Assembly: GCA_029260715.1 (NCBI GenBank)
Contig: JAJDCS010000036.1
Span: 60,871-124,870, forward strand
DNA length: 64,000 nucleotides
From: Phycisphaeraceae bacterium
Lineage (GTDB): Bacteria; Planctomycetota; Phycisphaerae; Phycisphaerales; Phycisphaeraceae
Reading direction: 5' to 3'
Positions 9,049-16,138 of the stretch are shown here, piece by piece. The notes under the pieces were generated by a model. The model searched no databases. It saw only the letters and a list, made by a program, of their open reading frames with translations, and was not told the DNA's origin. The translations under genes and the position numbers were made by a program. Position 1 is the first letter of the stretch. Each line of letters opens with the position of its first letter.

Positions 9049-9906
9049 ATGTCAGCCCAAACCCCAGAACCCGACGCCCAGGTACAACCCACCGCTCAAC
9101 CGCTGCGCCACGCCTTGACCGCCTTAGGGTCGCCGGTCGTGCGGAGCCTGGAATACACAGGCGCCGCCACGTTGCTGCTGGCCAACACCGTGCACTGGGT
9201 CTGGCGGTCGCTGGTAAAGCGGGAGGTCCGGTTCGGCAGGCCGGCTTTGTACTCGCAGATGATCCGCTTGGGCGTGCGCGCCATCGGCGTGATCACGCTA
9301 GTCAGCGGCTGCATTGGGCTGATCCTCGCGCTGCAAATGGCACCGCCGCTGGAGGATTTCGGGCAGGTGCAGACGGTGGCGAACATCATCGCCGTGGCCG
9401 TGTTCCGCGAGTTGGGGCCGCTGATCAGCGCGATCGTGCTCACGGGCATCGGCGGGGCCGCCATCGCCGCGGAACTTGGCACCATGGTCGTGGGCGAGGA
9501 GATCGAAGCGCTGGAGGTCCACGCGCTGAACCCGATCCGGTTCCTGGTCGTGCCTCGGTTGCTCGCCGCGGTGATCTGCCTGATCGTCCTGTGCGTGATC
9601 GGCGACCTGACCGCGATCGCCAGCGGGTGGTGGATGGGCGTAACCGTCTTGGACATCCCGTCGCGCATCTACATCGACAACACCATTGAACAGCTCAAGA
9701 TCGCTGACTTCCTCACGGGCGTGTGCAAAGCGGGCGTGTTCGGGCTACTGATCGGCATGATCTCCTGCTACAACGGGCTATCCGTCACGGGCGGCGCCGC
9801 TGGCGTGGGCAGGGCCACCACCAACACGGTCGTCCACTCCATTGTCTCGATCATCTTCGCCGACCTGATCTTCACGGCTGTGTTTTTTAGGCTGGGGTGG
9901 ACGTAG
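9049..9906 (+). CDS. mlaE: MlaE/YrbE-type ABC lipid transporter permease
   Basis: 285 residues, five or six hydrophobic segments. The MlaE family motif ELGTMVVGEEIEALEVHAL (about residues 143-161) contains the conserved Glu-Glu-Ile-Glu-Ala-Leu loop that contacts the ATPase. C-terminal glycine-rich GLSVTGGAAGVGRATT is also typical. The family moves phospholipids or other lipids between the inner and outer membrane with an MlaF ATPase and an MlaD substrate-binding protein. Neither of those follows here; only a STAS gene precedes it. A second MlaE gene lies at 28542. Partners are presumably encoded outside the window. Confidence 0.9.
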   Translation: MSAQTPEPDAQVQPTAQPLRHALTALGSPVVRSLEYTGAATLLLANTVHWVWRSLVKREVRFGRPALYSQMIRLGVRAIGVITLVSGCIGLILALQMAPPLEDFGQVQTVANIIAVAVFRELGPLISAIVLTGIGGAAIAAELGTMVVGEEIEALEVHALNPIRFLVVPRLLAAVICLIVLCVIGDLTAIASGWWMGVTVLDIPSRIYIDNTIEQLKIADFLTGVCKAGVFGLLIGMISCYNGLSVTGGAAGVGRATTNTVVHSIVSIIFADLIFTAVFFRLGWT

Positions 9907-10237
9907 CCCCGGGAGGCAGGTCAATGACCTGCCCTACCAACATTAGTCAACAAAAACCCCGCGTCGCTGCTGTCCCGTAACGACGCGAGGCTGGCCGGGT
10001 AACATAACCCGGTATCTTTCTCCCGCTCTGCCCCTGCTCTCTAATTCCTTCCGCCGTCCCCAGACATTTTCTCCGGCCGCCCACAGACACAATCCTCTCC
10101 GGGGACTTTGGTTGCACCCTCTATGGGGCCGCGACAAACGTGGTCGCGAAGCTGTATACGGGCTTGTCAAATGTGGACAAGAGCCGTGGACAAAATCATC
10201 AATCTCCTATTCATCATCCCGTGCGAATCGCCTGTTC
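9907..10237. other. Convergent intergenic region with several hairpins
   Basis: 331 bases between the MlaE gene (plus) and an MpsC-like gene (minus). It holds a perfect 9-base inverted repeat with a one-base centre (GGCAGGTCA/TGACCTGCC, 9915-9933), which may be a dispersed palindromic repeat. Two further hairpins lie at 9960-9987 and 9995-10012. No gene is credible in the rest. Confidence 0.5.
9960..10020 (+). terminator. Possible terminator region of the STAS-mlaE operon
   Basis: Two hairpins follow the mlaE stop: CGCGTCG/CGACGCG (9960-9987, 14-base loop) and CCGGGT/ACCCGG (9995-10012, 6-base loop). The second is followed by TATCTTTCT, a weak U-rich tract. The shape suggests an intrinsic terminator, but the tract is short. 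Confidence 0.35.
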
Positions 10238-10663
10238 TCAGGTTGCCTGCCCATCACCTTTCCTGGGCCCGTGCCATTCTTCCGAAGAGATTTTGTCGGT
10301 CATCATGAACACCTGGACCATTGTGCCGCTGGTGAAGGCATGCACCACGTTCCCGGTGTCGATCTCGACTTCCGCAGCCGCTTCACGCACAGCCACACCG
10401 GTGATCCGCTTGATTTCCGCCAACAGATCTTCGGAGGAGGTGGCGAAGAGCTTGCGGTGATAATCCTGCACCTGCGCGGCGCCTTCCGGGGTCTTGGCAA
10501 GCGCTTTCTCCGCCGGTGACAAGGCGTCGTGCAGCGTCACCACAAGTGTGTTTTCGCCCAGGACGATCGTCACCGATTTTGGCGCATTGCCGGTTCGTTG
10601 CCGCTGGAATTCGCGGACCACCTGGGCCACCTGCTGCGCCATCGTTTGTTTGTCACCTGCCAT
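10238..10663 (-). CDS. MpsC family protein (DUF2294), copy 1
   Basis: 141 residues matching the small soluble DUF2294 family, now named MpsC after a Staphylococcus cation-translocating membrane potential-generating system. Family-like features are the N-terminal helix MAQQVAQVVREFQRQRTGNAP, here split by the turn before KSVTIVLGENTLVVTLHDALSPAEKAL, and a late HAFTSGTMVQVFMM strand. No membrane segment is present. The membrane partners MpsA/MpsB are not in the window, so a role in ion transport is not supported here. A second copy is divergently oriented at 11067. An intrinsic terminator lies in its leader. Confidence 0.75.
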   Translation of the reverse strand: MAGDKQTMAQQVAQVVREFQRQRTGNAPKSVTIVLGENTLVVTLHDALSPAEKALAKTPEGAAQVQDYHRKLFATSSEDLLAEIKRITGVAVREAAAEVEIDTGNVVHAFTSGTMVQVFMMTDKISSEEWHGPRKGDGQAT

Positions 10664-10715
10664 GGAGTTCGTCCCCGTTTTATGTTAAGCGGTTGTCCCA
10701 TGTCACCGCGATCGC

Positions 10716-10768
10716 AAAAAAAAAGCCGAAGCGGCGGAATACCCTGAGGTATTCAACCGCGTCGGCTT
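10716..10768 (-). terminator. Intrinsic terminator inside the leader of the minus-strand MpsC-like gene
   Basis: Left arm 10723-10743 and right arm 10748-10768 pair at 18 of 21 positions around a CTGA loop. On the minus strand the stem is followed by nine U (A-run 10716-10724). It lies about 50 bases upstream of the ATG at 10663. No gene precedes it on that strand, so it either ends a short leader or small RNA or acts as an attenuator. Confidence 0.7.
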
Positions 10769-10829
10769 ACTCGTTAATGGGCCTCTCGGCACTCGGCCGG
10801 TCTGCCCCTTACTTAGTCTTCCAACTCAA

Positions 10830-10858
10830 TGTAAAAAATACTGTTTCAATTTTTTACA
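10830..10858. repeat. Perfect 10-base inverted repeat, 9-base spacer
   Basis: TGTAAAAAAT at 10830-10839 and its exact complement ATTTTTTACA at 10849-10858. It lies in the AT-rich spacer between the divergent MpsC-like genes. The spacing resembles a dimeric repressor operator; no factor can be named. Confidence 0.5.
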
Positions 10859-10944
10859 GTACAAAATCCAACTTGTATTATATCCTATCGTCCGTGATAC
10901 ACAAGTCCCACAGACGTCCAGTATTATTAAATTTCTAAATGATA

Positions 10945-10968
10945 ACAATATGCCATTCGGCATATTGT
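10945..10968. repeat. Perfect 10-base inverted repeat, 4-base loop
   Basis: ACAATATGCC (10945-10954) and GGCATATTGT (10959-10968) flank ATTC. It sits about 100 bases upstream of the plus-strand MpsC-like gene. It could be an operator or a short mRNA hairpin; no U-tract follows, so a terminator is unlikely. Confidence 0.5.
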
Positions 10969-11014
10969 CAAAGCCAAAATGCCGGGGGATAATTAATGCT
11001 ATCTGTCTGTACAT

Positions 11015-11044
11015 TTTCTCGTTAACAGCTTTCTCGTTAACAGC
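11015..11044 (+). repeat. Perfect 15-base tandem duplication upstream of the MpsC-like gene
   Basis: TTTCTCGTTAACAGC occurs twice in direct abutment, 11015-11029 and 11030-11044, ending 22 bases before the ATG at 11067. Each unit holds the palindrome GTTAAC. It may be a duplicated binding site or a slippage product near the promoter. Confidence 0.55.
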
Positions 11045-11066
11045 CAGAAACACGAAAAGGGTCGCT

Positions 11067-11447
11067 ATGAAAACCAAAGGTGAAATTGAAGCGGCCGTCT
11101 GCGAAGGCATCTCACGATTTGAGCAGGAATACATGGGCCGCGGGCCCAAGAGCATTGACGCCTACCTGATCGATGACGTCCTCATGGTCCGGCTCCAGGG
11201 GGTCTTAACCGCTGCCGAGCAACACCTGGTTAAATCCCTTACCTCGGAGAAGGGAAGAGACCTGCTCAAGCAAGTACGGACCCACCTGGTCGAAACGGCG
11301 AGACCCTTCATGGAAGCAATGATTGAGGAAATCGTCGGCGCCAAGGTGCTGAGCATGCACCACGACATCAGCACAGTCACGGGCGAAGAGATCGTGGTCT
11401 TCACCCTGACGGCTGCCCCCCACTTCCGCGAAGTCAAGAAAAAATAA
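11067..11447 (+). CDS. MpsC family protein (DUF2294), copy 2
   Basis: 126 residues from the ATG at 11067, chosen because AAAAGG lies just upstream and because family similarity begins there (MKTKGEIEAAVCEGISRFEQ). Further family features are the strand AYLIDDVLMVRLQGVLTAAE and the C-terminal EEIVVFTLTAAP. It is a diverged relative of the minus-strand copy at 10238, with similar length and order of elements. No transmembrane segment is seen. The pair and the structured spacer between them suggest co-regulation. Confidence 0.75.
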   Translation: MKTKGEIEAAVCEGISRFEQEYMGRGPKSIDAYLIDDVLMVRLQGVLTAAEQHLVKSLTSEKGRDLLKQVRTHLVETARPFMEAMIEEIVGAKVLSMHHDISTVTGEEIVVFTLTAAPHFREVKKK

Positions 11448-11526
11448 GACCCGCAGTTTCCTAGGCTCGGCTTCAGCCAGACATGAAACTGTACAGTCGC
11501 CACCATGTGTCCGGGCGGGCCTGGAC

Positions 11527-12138
11527 CTACTTTCTAGCCTGCGGTGGACGAACCTCACCGATTGCCGCGTCGATGCGCGATAGGAGTCGATCGAAATCGG
11601 CGTCGCTCAGCACGGGCTGTGTCGTTGAATCGTCCACCCCGTCGCCCTTGCGCAGCGGCACCCAACTGCGACACCCGGCGTACTGGGCGTGGTAGGCGAT
11701 CGTCTTGGGCTGTGTGAGCTTGTGTGCCCGCAACGCGACCAGATACAGCGGGCGGTCGGGCTTGTACTCGAAGCGCATATCCACATAAGGGCGCGTCCAG
11801 CAGTGCAGGTCGTCGAGCGAGTCGAACGCCGCGCGGCTTTTGACTTGCCAGATCTTGGCGGCTTCGCCGATGCCGGTGAACGTGATCGTGGCTGGCTCGC
11901 CCAATTCCTGGGCTCGCCCGCGCAACGCTTCTTTGATCATCCCCGGTTTCTGGTGCGCCCACGACGGGAACAGCGCGAAACGCGGGTGTTCCAACTCGAA
12001 CACGCCGGGGCCGCCGGTCTCGTCGATGCCGCCTTTGCGAAGCAGCACAGCCAAACGGCCCTCCAGTAGCAGGTCGCACACGATGGCCCATTCTTTTAAT
12101 GCGATGTCGAGCATGGTCGTGCCACAGGTGTTCATCAA
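11527..12138 (-). CDS. DUF1802 family protein
   Basis: About 200 residues. The N-terminal pattern MLDIALKEWAIVCDLLLEGR followed by LLRKGGIDE, a later HPRFALFPSWAHQKP and WTRPYVDMRFEYKPDRPLYLVALRA match the DUF1802 family, whose function is not established. An internal ATG at 12114 (MLDIALKEW) is equally plausible as the start; neither has a convincing ribosome binding site. It follows argS by six bases on the same strand, so it is probably translated from the argS transcript. Confidence 0.7.
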   Translation of the reverse strand: MMNTCGTTMLDIALKEWAIVCDLLLEGRLAVLLRKGGIDETGGPGVFELEHPRFALFPSWAHQKPGMIKEALRGRAQELGEPATITFTGIGEAAKIWQVKSRAAFDSLDDLHCWTRPYVDMRFEYKPDRPLYLVALRAHKLTQPKTIAYHAQYAGCRSWVPLRKGDGVDDSTTQPVLSDADFDRLLSRIDAAIGEVRPPQARK

Positions 12139-12144
12139 TGCCCG

Positions 12145-13932
12145 TTACATCTGCTCGACCACGCCGATGCCCAGTAACCCCAGGCCTTTTTCAAGGGTAC
12201 GTGCGGTCAACTCACACAGGGCTAGCCGGCTGTGTTTGGTCGGTTCGTCGGCGGCGTTCAAGACGGAACACTTCTCGTAGAACTGGTGGAATGCTGAGGC
12301 TAGTTCATAGAGGTATGTACACAGCCGGTGCGGCTCCAGGCTCTGGGCCACGGCTTCGATCACCTCCGGCAGTTGTAGCAGCTTGACGGCTAACGCGCGT
12401 TCGGTGGGTTGGCGGATCGCGATGGCCGCGTCGGCCAAGCTTCCGGGGGCGATTTCGCCTTTGCGGAAGATCGACCGGATGCGCACGAATGCATTCTGCA
12501 AGTACGGGGCGGTGTTGCCCTCGAACGATAGCATCCGGTCCCAATCGAATACGTAGTCCTTAATCCGGTCGCTCGACAGGTCGGCGTATTTCAACGCCCC
12601 GATGCCGATGGCGTGGGCGATTTGTTCGCAGCGATCGGTGGACAGGTCGGGGTTCTTCTGCTTGACGACCTCGACTGCCCGGCGCTGGGCTTCGTCGAGC
12701 AGGTCGATGAGCTTCACCGTGCCGCCCTCTCGCGTCTTGAACGGCTTGTGATCCTTGCCCAGCACCGTGCCGAACGGCACGTGATCAAGCTGCACTTGTT
12801 GCGACGCCCAACCGACTTGGCGCAGCGTGGCGAACACCATGGCGAAGTGCTGGCTCTGGCGCGCGTCGGTGACGTAGATCACCCGGTCGGCGCCCAGCTC
12901 GTCGATACGGTATCGCGCTGCAGCTAAATCGGTCGTGGCGTAAAGATATCCCCCGTCGCTTTTCTGCACGATGATCGGCTGGGGCTCGCCTTCACGGTCG
13001 ACGAAGCCGTCGGGGAACACCACCTTCGCGCCCTGGCTTTCTTTGAGGGTGTTCGCCTTTTTCAAACCCTCAATCACCGCGGGCAGCTTCGGGTTGTAGA
13101 AACTCTCGCCGTGGATGTCGTCGTCTGTCAGTAGCACACCCATCCGGCTGTACGCCGCGTCGAAATGCTCGACGGATTTGTTGTACAGGGCCTGCCACAG
13201 CTTGTGGGTTTGTTTGTCACCGCCCTGCAACGCCACGACCCTGGCTCTGGCGCGGTCGGCGAACCCGGTGTCTTGATCAAACTTCTTCTTCGCTTGCTGA
13301 TAAAATGCGTTCAGGTCGCCGATTTCAAACGAAGCCGAGGCGAGTTTTTCCGGAGACACGGACTCAATCAAGTGCTCGATCAGCATGCCGAACTGCGTGC
13401 CCCAGTCGCCCAGGTGGTTCTGACGGATCACCCGGTGCCCCTGGAAGTCGAGCGTGCGTGCGATGCAGTCGCCGATCACGGTCGATCGCAGGTGGCCGAC
13501 GTGCATCTCTTTAGCCACGTTGGGCCCGGAGTAGTCCACCACCACCGTGCGTGGCGGGTCGGCCGGTGCCACGCCCAGGCGGTCGGCGTCCGACGTCATG
13601 GCCGCGACCTGACGGTCGATGAAGGCCTCACTGAGATACAGATTGATGAACCCCGGCCCGGCGATCTCGACTTTTTCACATAGGCCTGACACGTCCAAAG
13701 CGTCCACGATTTTTTGGGCCAAGTCGCGCGGCTTCTGCCCGAGTTGCTTGGCCAGCCCCATGGCGAGGTTGGCTTGGTAATCACCGAACTTGGGGTTGTT
13801 CGCCGGGCGGACCTGGGGGTTGGCTGAGGCGTGCTCATCCCCAACCGCTTTACCCACCGCGGCTTGGAACCGCTGGGCCAGCAGGCTTGGGGTGTCTTGG
13901 GTCGCGCTGATCGGGGCGTTGGCGGCACTCAT
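12145..13932 (-). CDS. argS: Arginyl-tRNA synthetase
   Basis: Class I aminoacyl-tRNA synthetase that charges tRNA-Arg. From the ATG at 13932 (MSAANAPIS) there are 595 residues. Visible features are the N-terminal Arg-specific domain (GFINLYLSE), the HIGH-type motif HVGHLRSTVIGD (His144 onward), and a C-terminal anticodon-binding helical domain ending in LGLLGIGVVEQM. A canonical KMSKS is not seen, which is common for ArgS. A further in-frame ATG nine codons upstream is possible. Confidence 0.94.
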   Translation of the reverse strand: MSAANAPISATQDTPSLLAQRFQAAVGKAVGDEHASANPQVRPANNPKFGDYQANLAMGLAKQLGQKPRDLAQKIVDALDVSGLCEKVEIAGPGFINLYLSEAFIDRQVAAMTSDADRLGVAPADPPRTVVVDYSGPNVAKEMHVGHLRSTVIGDCIARTLDFQGHRVIRQNHLGDWGTQFGMLIEHLIESVSPEKLASASFEIGDLNAFYQQAKKKFDQDTGFADRARARVVALQGGDKQTHKLWQALYNKSVEHFDAAYSRMGVLLTDDDIHGESFYNPKLPAVIEGLKKANTLKESQGAKVVFPDGFVDREGEPQPIIVQKSDGGYLYATTDLAAARYRIDELGADRVIYVTDARQSQHFAMVFATLRQVGWASQQVQLDHVPFGTVLGKDHKPFKTREGGTVKLIDLLDEAQRRAVEVVKQKNPDLSTDRCEQIAHAIGIGALKYADLSSDRIKDYVFDWDRMLSFEGNTAPYLQNAFVRIRSIFRKGEIAPGSLADAAIAIRQPTERALAVKLLQLPEVIEAVAQSLEPHRLCTYLYELASAFHQFYEKCSVLNAADEPTKHSRLALCELTARTLEKGLGLLGIGVVEQM

Positions 13933-14100
13933 TAGTGCCGGCCATCGTCCACCGGGCACGACAAGGCGTCAAGTCGCTGCGAACCGCTGAAAAAAAGTCA
14001 CCGCAAGGGGTGTAACCGGTCGCGCCTCAGCAGCCATAAACTTACTGAACACACCGGCGGGTCGTCCGCCTTGTAACAAGCTGTCCAAAAGGAACACTCC

Positions 14101-14688
14101 ATGAAAACCACCATTGTTATCCTCGGCATCGCCGCGGCTGTTCTCGTCACAGGGTTTATGTCGACACAAGCGTATGCGTGTCAAGGCCAAAAGAGCCAGT
14201 GGAAGGGGCAGGGATCGGGCCCTTCGAAGCCAGGGCCGGGCCACCACGGCGGTCTTAGCCGCCTGGATCATATGATGCGCATGCTCGGCAAGCTCGACTT
14301 GACGCCCAAGCAAAGCGACGAGGTACACAAACTGTTTAAGTCGAATGCGGGCGAGTTCGTCGACGTGGCCTGGACCATCGCGCAAACCAAGCGCGAACTC
14401 AAAGAAGCGATGCACGGGGCGGATGGGGATGAAAAAGCAGTCCGGGACGCGGCCGACCGCATGGGCAAGACAATCACAAAAGCGGCGGTGCTAAAATTCA
14501 ACTTCCGCAAAGACGTGATGGCTGTGCTCACGCCCGAGCAACAAGAAAAATGCAAAGAGATGATGCATAGCAAGAAGATGATGCAAGACTCCACGCCGGG
14601 GCACGGCATGACGAAACCGCCGGGCGGCAAGTGCTGCGATAAGATGGGCGATAAGCCCGAAGGCCACACGCAAGACGAACAGGATTAA
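14101..14688 (+). CDS. Spy/CpxP-like periplasmic protein, metal-ligand-rich
   Basis: 195 residues with a signal peptide ending near QAYA-C27. Two LTxxQ motifs (LTPKQ at 67-71 and LTPEQ near 141) are the mark of the Spy/CpxP/CnrX-like family of periplasmic helical chaperones or metal sensors. The mature protein is rich in potential metal ligands: HHGG, DHMMRM, HSKKMM and a CCDKM tail. It lies six bases before an ECF sigma gene and in the same operon as a second LTxxQ protein, so a role in envelope or metal stress sensing is likely. Ligand unknown. Confidence 0.75.
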   Translation: MKTTIVILGIAAAVLVTGFMSTQAYACQGQKSQWKGQGSGPSKPGPGHHGGLSRLDHMMRMLGKLDLTPKQSDEVHKLFKSNAGEFVDVAWTIAQTKRELKEAMHGADGDEKAVRDAADRMGKTITKAAVLKFNFRKDVMAVLTPEQQEKCKEMMHSKKMMQDSTPGHGMTKPPGGKCCDKMGDKPEGHTQDEQD

Positions 14689-14693
14689 CACAA

Positions 14694-15350
14694 GTGAGCA
14701 CCGCCTGCCTTGCTTCACACCACACCGCCGCCGGCAGCAGCCCGCTGGGCATGCTCTGGCGGCTGTGGTGTGCCTGCGACGGGCAGGCGCCACAACAAAC
14801 ACGCTTTGAACCCAAAACCGATGAGCAGGACCAACGCGACATCCAAGCCAGCCAACAAGGCGACCCCGACGCTTACGCACGGCTTGTGCGGCGGTACGAG
14901 CGGCAGGTCTCACGGCGGATGTGGAAGTTCACGCGCGACCGGACCGAGTACGAAGAACTCGTACACGAAGTCTTTGTGGAAGCCTACTTCGCGCTGCCGC
15001 GCTACCGTGAACAAAACGCCTTCCCCGCGTGGCTCAACCGCATCGCCACGCGCGTGGGGTACCGGTATTGGAAAAACAACCGGCGTCACGGCTGGGCTGT
15101 GGGGCTGGAGCATTGGGATGGGCAAGACCACAGCGACACGGACAACGCCGAAGCCGAACAAGCCGCCGAGCAGTTGCACCGCCTGCTGGCCCGGCTGGGC
15201 CCGCGAGACCGGTTGGTGCTTACGCTGCTGTACTGGGAAGGGTGTTCGGTAGCTGAGGCGTCGCAGCAGACGGGTTGGACCAAGACCATGGTCAAGGTCC
15301 AAGCCCACCGCGCACGCGCGAGGTTGAGAAAGATACTGGATCAGGCATGA
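14694..15350 (+). CDS. ECF-type RNA polymerase sigma factor
   Basis: 218 residues. Sigma region 2 spans about 55-125 (DAYARLVRRYERQ, then YEELVHEVFVEAYFAL). Region 4 spans about 160-215 (LGPRDRLVLTLLYWEGCSVAEASQQTGWTKTMVK, broken here as a helix-turn-helix of two helices). The GTG at 14694 follows the upstream stop by five bases; an ATG at 14751 is an alternative. The first 40 residues are unlike sigma factors. Its stop overlaps the next start in ATGA, so translation is coupled to the membrane protein that follows. Confidence 0.88.
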   Translation: MSTACLASHHTAAGSSPLGMLWRLWCACDGQAPQQTRFEPKTDEQDQRDIQASQQGDPDAYARLVRRYERQVSRRMWKFTRDRTEYEELVHEVFVEAYFALPRYREQNAFPAWLNRIATRVGYRYWKNNRRHGWAVGLEHWDGQDHSDTDNAEAEQAAEQLHRLLARLGPRDRLVLTLLYWEGCSVAEASQQTGWTKTMVKVQAHRARARLRKILDQA

Positions 15351-15610
15351 ACGAGGTCGAATTCATCAGAAAGCTGGCCGGCGCCGCAAACGGTTGCCAA
15401 CCCCCTAAGCTAGACACAGCCGACCGTGTCCTGCGCGAAATCCGCAGGCGTCAATCGCCGACGGTTGATGTGGCCAACCACATCGGGTGGCTGATCACCG
15501 CGGCCACCGCGGCGGCGGTGCTGCTGGGTGTTCTTGGGATACAGGCCTGGCAATCGCTCAACGACCCGCTCGACGACATGCTTGTTTTAGTGGACCTGGT
15601 GATATCATGA
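15347..15610 (+). CDS. Small single-pass membrane protein, candidate anti-sigma factor
   Basis: 87 residues: a cytoplasmic, basic N-terminal stretch (EFIRKLAGAANG, DTADRVLREIRRRQ), one membrane segment at about 48-68 (HIGWLITAATAAAVLLGVLG) and a short outer tail. No zinc anti-sigma motif (HxxxCxxC) is present. The start overlaps the sigma stop by ATGA and its own stop overlaps the next start the same way. Position and topology make it the best candidate for the membrane anti-sigma of the ECF factor; this is inference. Confidence 0.65.
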   Translation: MNEVEFIRKLAGAANGCQPPKLDTADRVLREIRRRQSPTVDVANHIGWLITAATAAAVLLGVLGIQAWQSLNDPLDDMLVLVDLVIS

Positions 15611-16107
15611 CCGACGAAACACCTACAGAAAACCAGAATCCTGGGCAGCCCACGGACGGCCTGGCCCGCCCAAGAAGCCGCCCATGGTGGAAGCGGTGGA
15701 AGTTGCTGGTCGTGCTTGGGCTGGTGTTCACCGCCGGAGTGATCGCGGGCGGCGCGGGAGCCACCTGCGTCATCACCGATCGCTACTGCTTGCGCCCGCG
15801 TAACACGAAGGCGCTGCCCCAGCGCATGACCCGCTTGATGCAGTGGAAACTCGACTTGACCGACGAGCAGGCGCGTCAGGTGGAGACGGTTCTTACGCAG
15901 CGTCTGGGCACGCTGCTGGCGATGCACCGCAACATGCGGCCTCAGGTTGAGGCGGAGATCCAGCGTACGGCGAAAGAAGTGGAGCAATACCTCACGCCTC
16001 AGCAGGCGGCAAAATGGCGTGCCTGGTTTACGAAGCGGTTCCGCAAGCACTGGCCGCCCGGCCCGCCGCAGCAAGGGGAACCGGCTCAGGAGGAAGGCGC
16101 GGAGTGA
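15607..16107 (+). CDS. Membrane-anchored Spy/CnrX-like LTxxQ protein
   Basis: 166 residues: cytoplasmic N-terminus rich in Pro and Thr, one membrane segment at about 32-52, then a periplasmic helical domain with LTDEQ (84-88) and LTPQQ (129-133), the Spy/CpxP family motif. The membrane anchor and four-gene operon (Spy-like, sigma, small membrane protein, this gene) recall metal-response systems in which a periplasmic sensor controls an anti-sigma/ECF pair. It has few His or Cys residues, unlike the first gene of the operon. Confidence 0.72.
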   Translation: MTDETPTENQNPGQPTDGLARPRSRPWWKRWKLLVVLGLVFTAGVIAGGAGATCVITDRYCLRPRNTKALPQRMTRLMQWKLDLTDEQARQVETVLTQRLGTLLAMHRNMRPQVEAEIQRTAKEVEQYLTPQQAAKWRAWFTKRFRKHWPPGPPQQGEPAQEEGAE

Positions 16108-16138
16108 TACGGGTTTTAATTCGCGCTGTTTATTTTGA

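Larger units (their letters stand above)
10664..11066. other. AT-rich divergent promoter region between two MpsC-like genes
   Basis: About 400 bases, clearly more AT-rich than the surroundings from roughly 10800 onward. It contains, left to right: a minus-strand terminator hairpin (10716-10768), a 10-base perfect inverted repeat (10830-10858), a second perfect 10-base inverted repeat (10945-10968) and a perfect 15-base tandem duplication (11015-11044). No credible gene is present. The composition and repeats suggest a regulatory hub or recent acquisition. Confidence 0.6.

Noticed and set aside
9943..10170. Small minus-strand open frame downstream of mlaE
   Set aside because: Covers the two hairpins; Arg-rich, no conserved features.
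10826..11155. 109-residue minus-strand open frame in the MpsC spacer
   Set aside because: It overlaps the plus-strand MpsC gene start and the palindromes, has no ribosome binding site and no family-like sequence.
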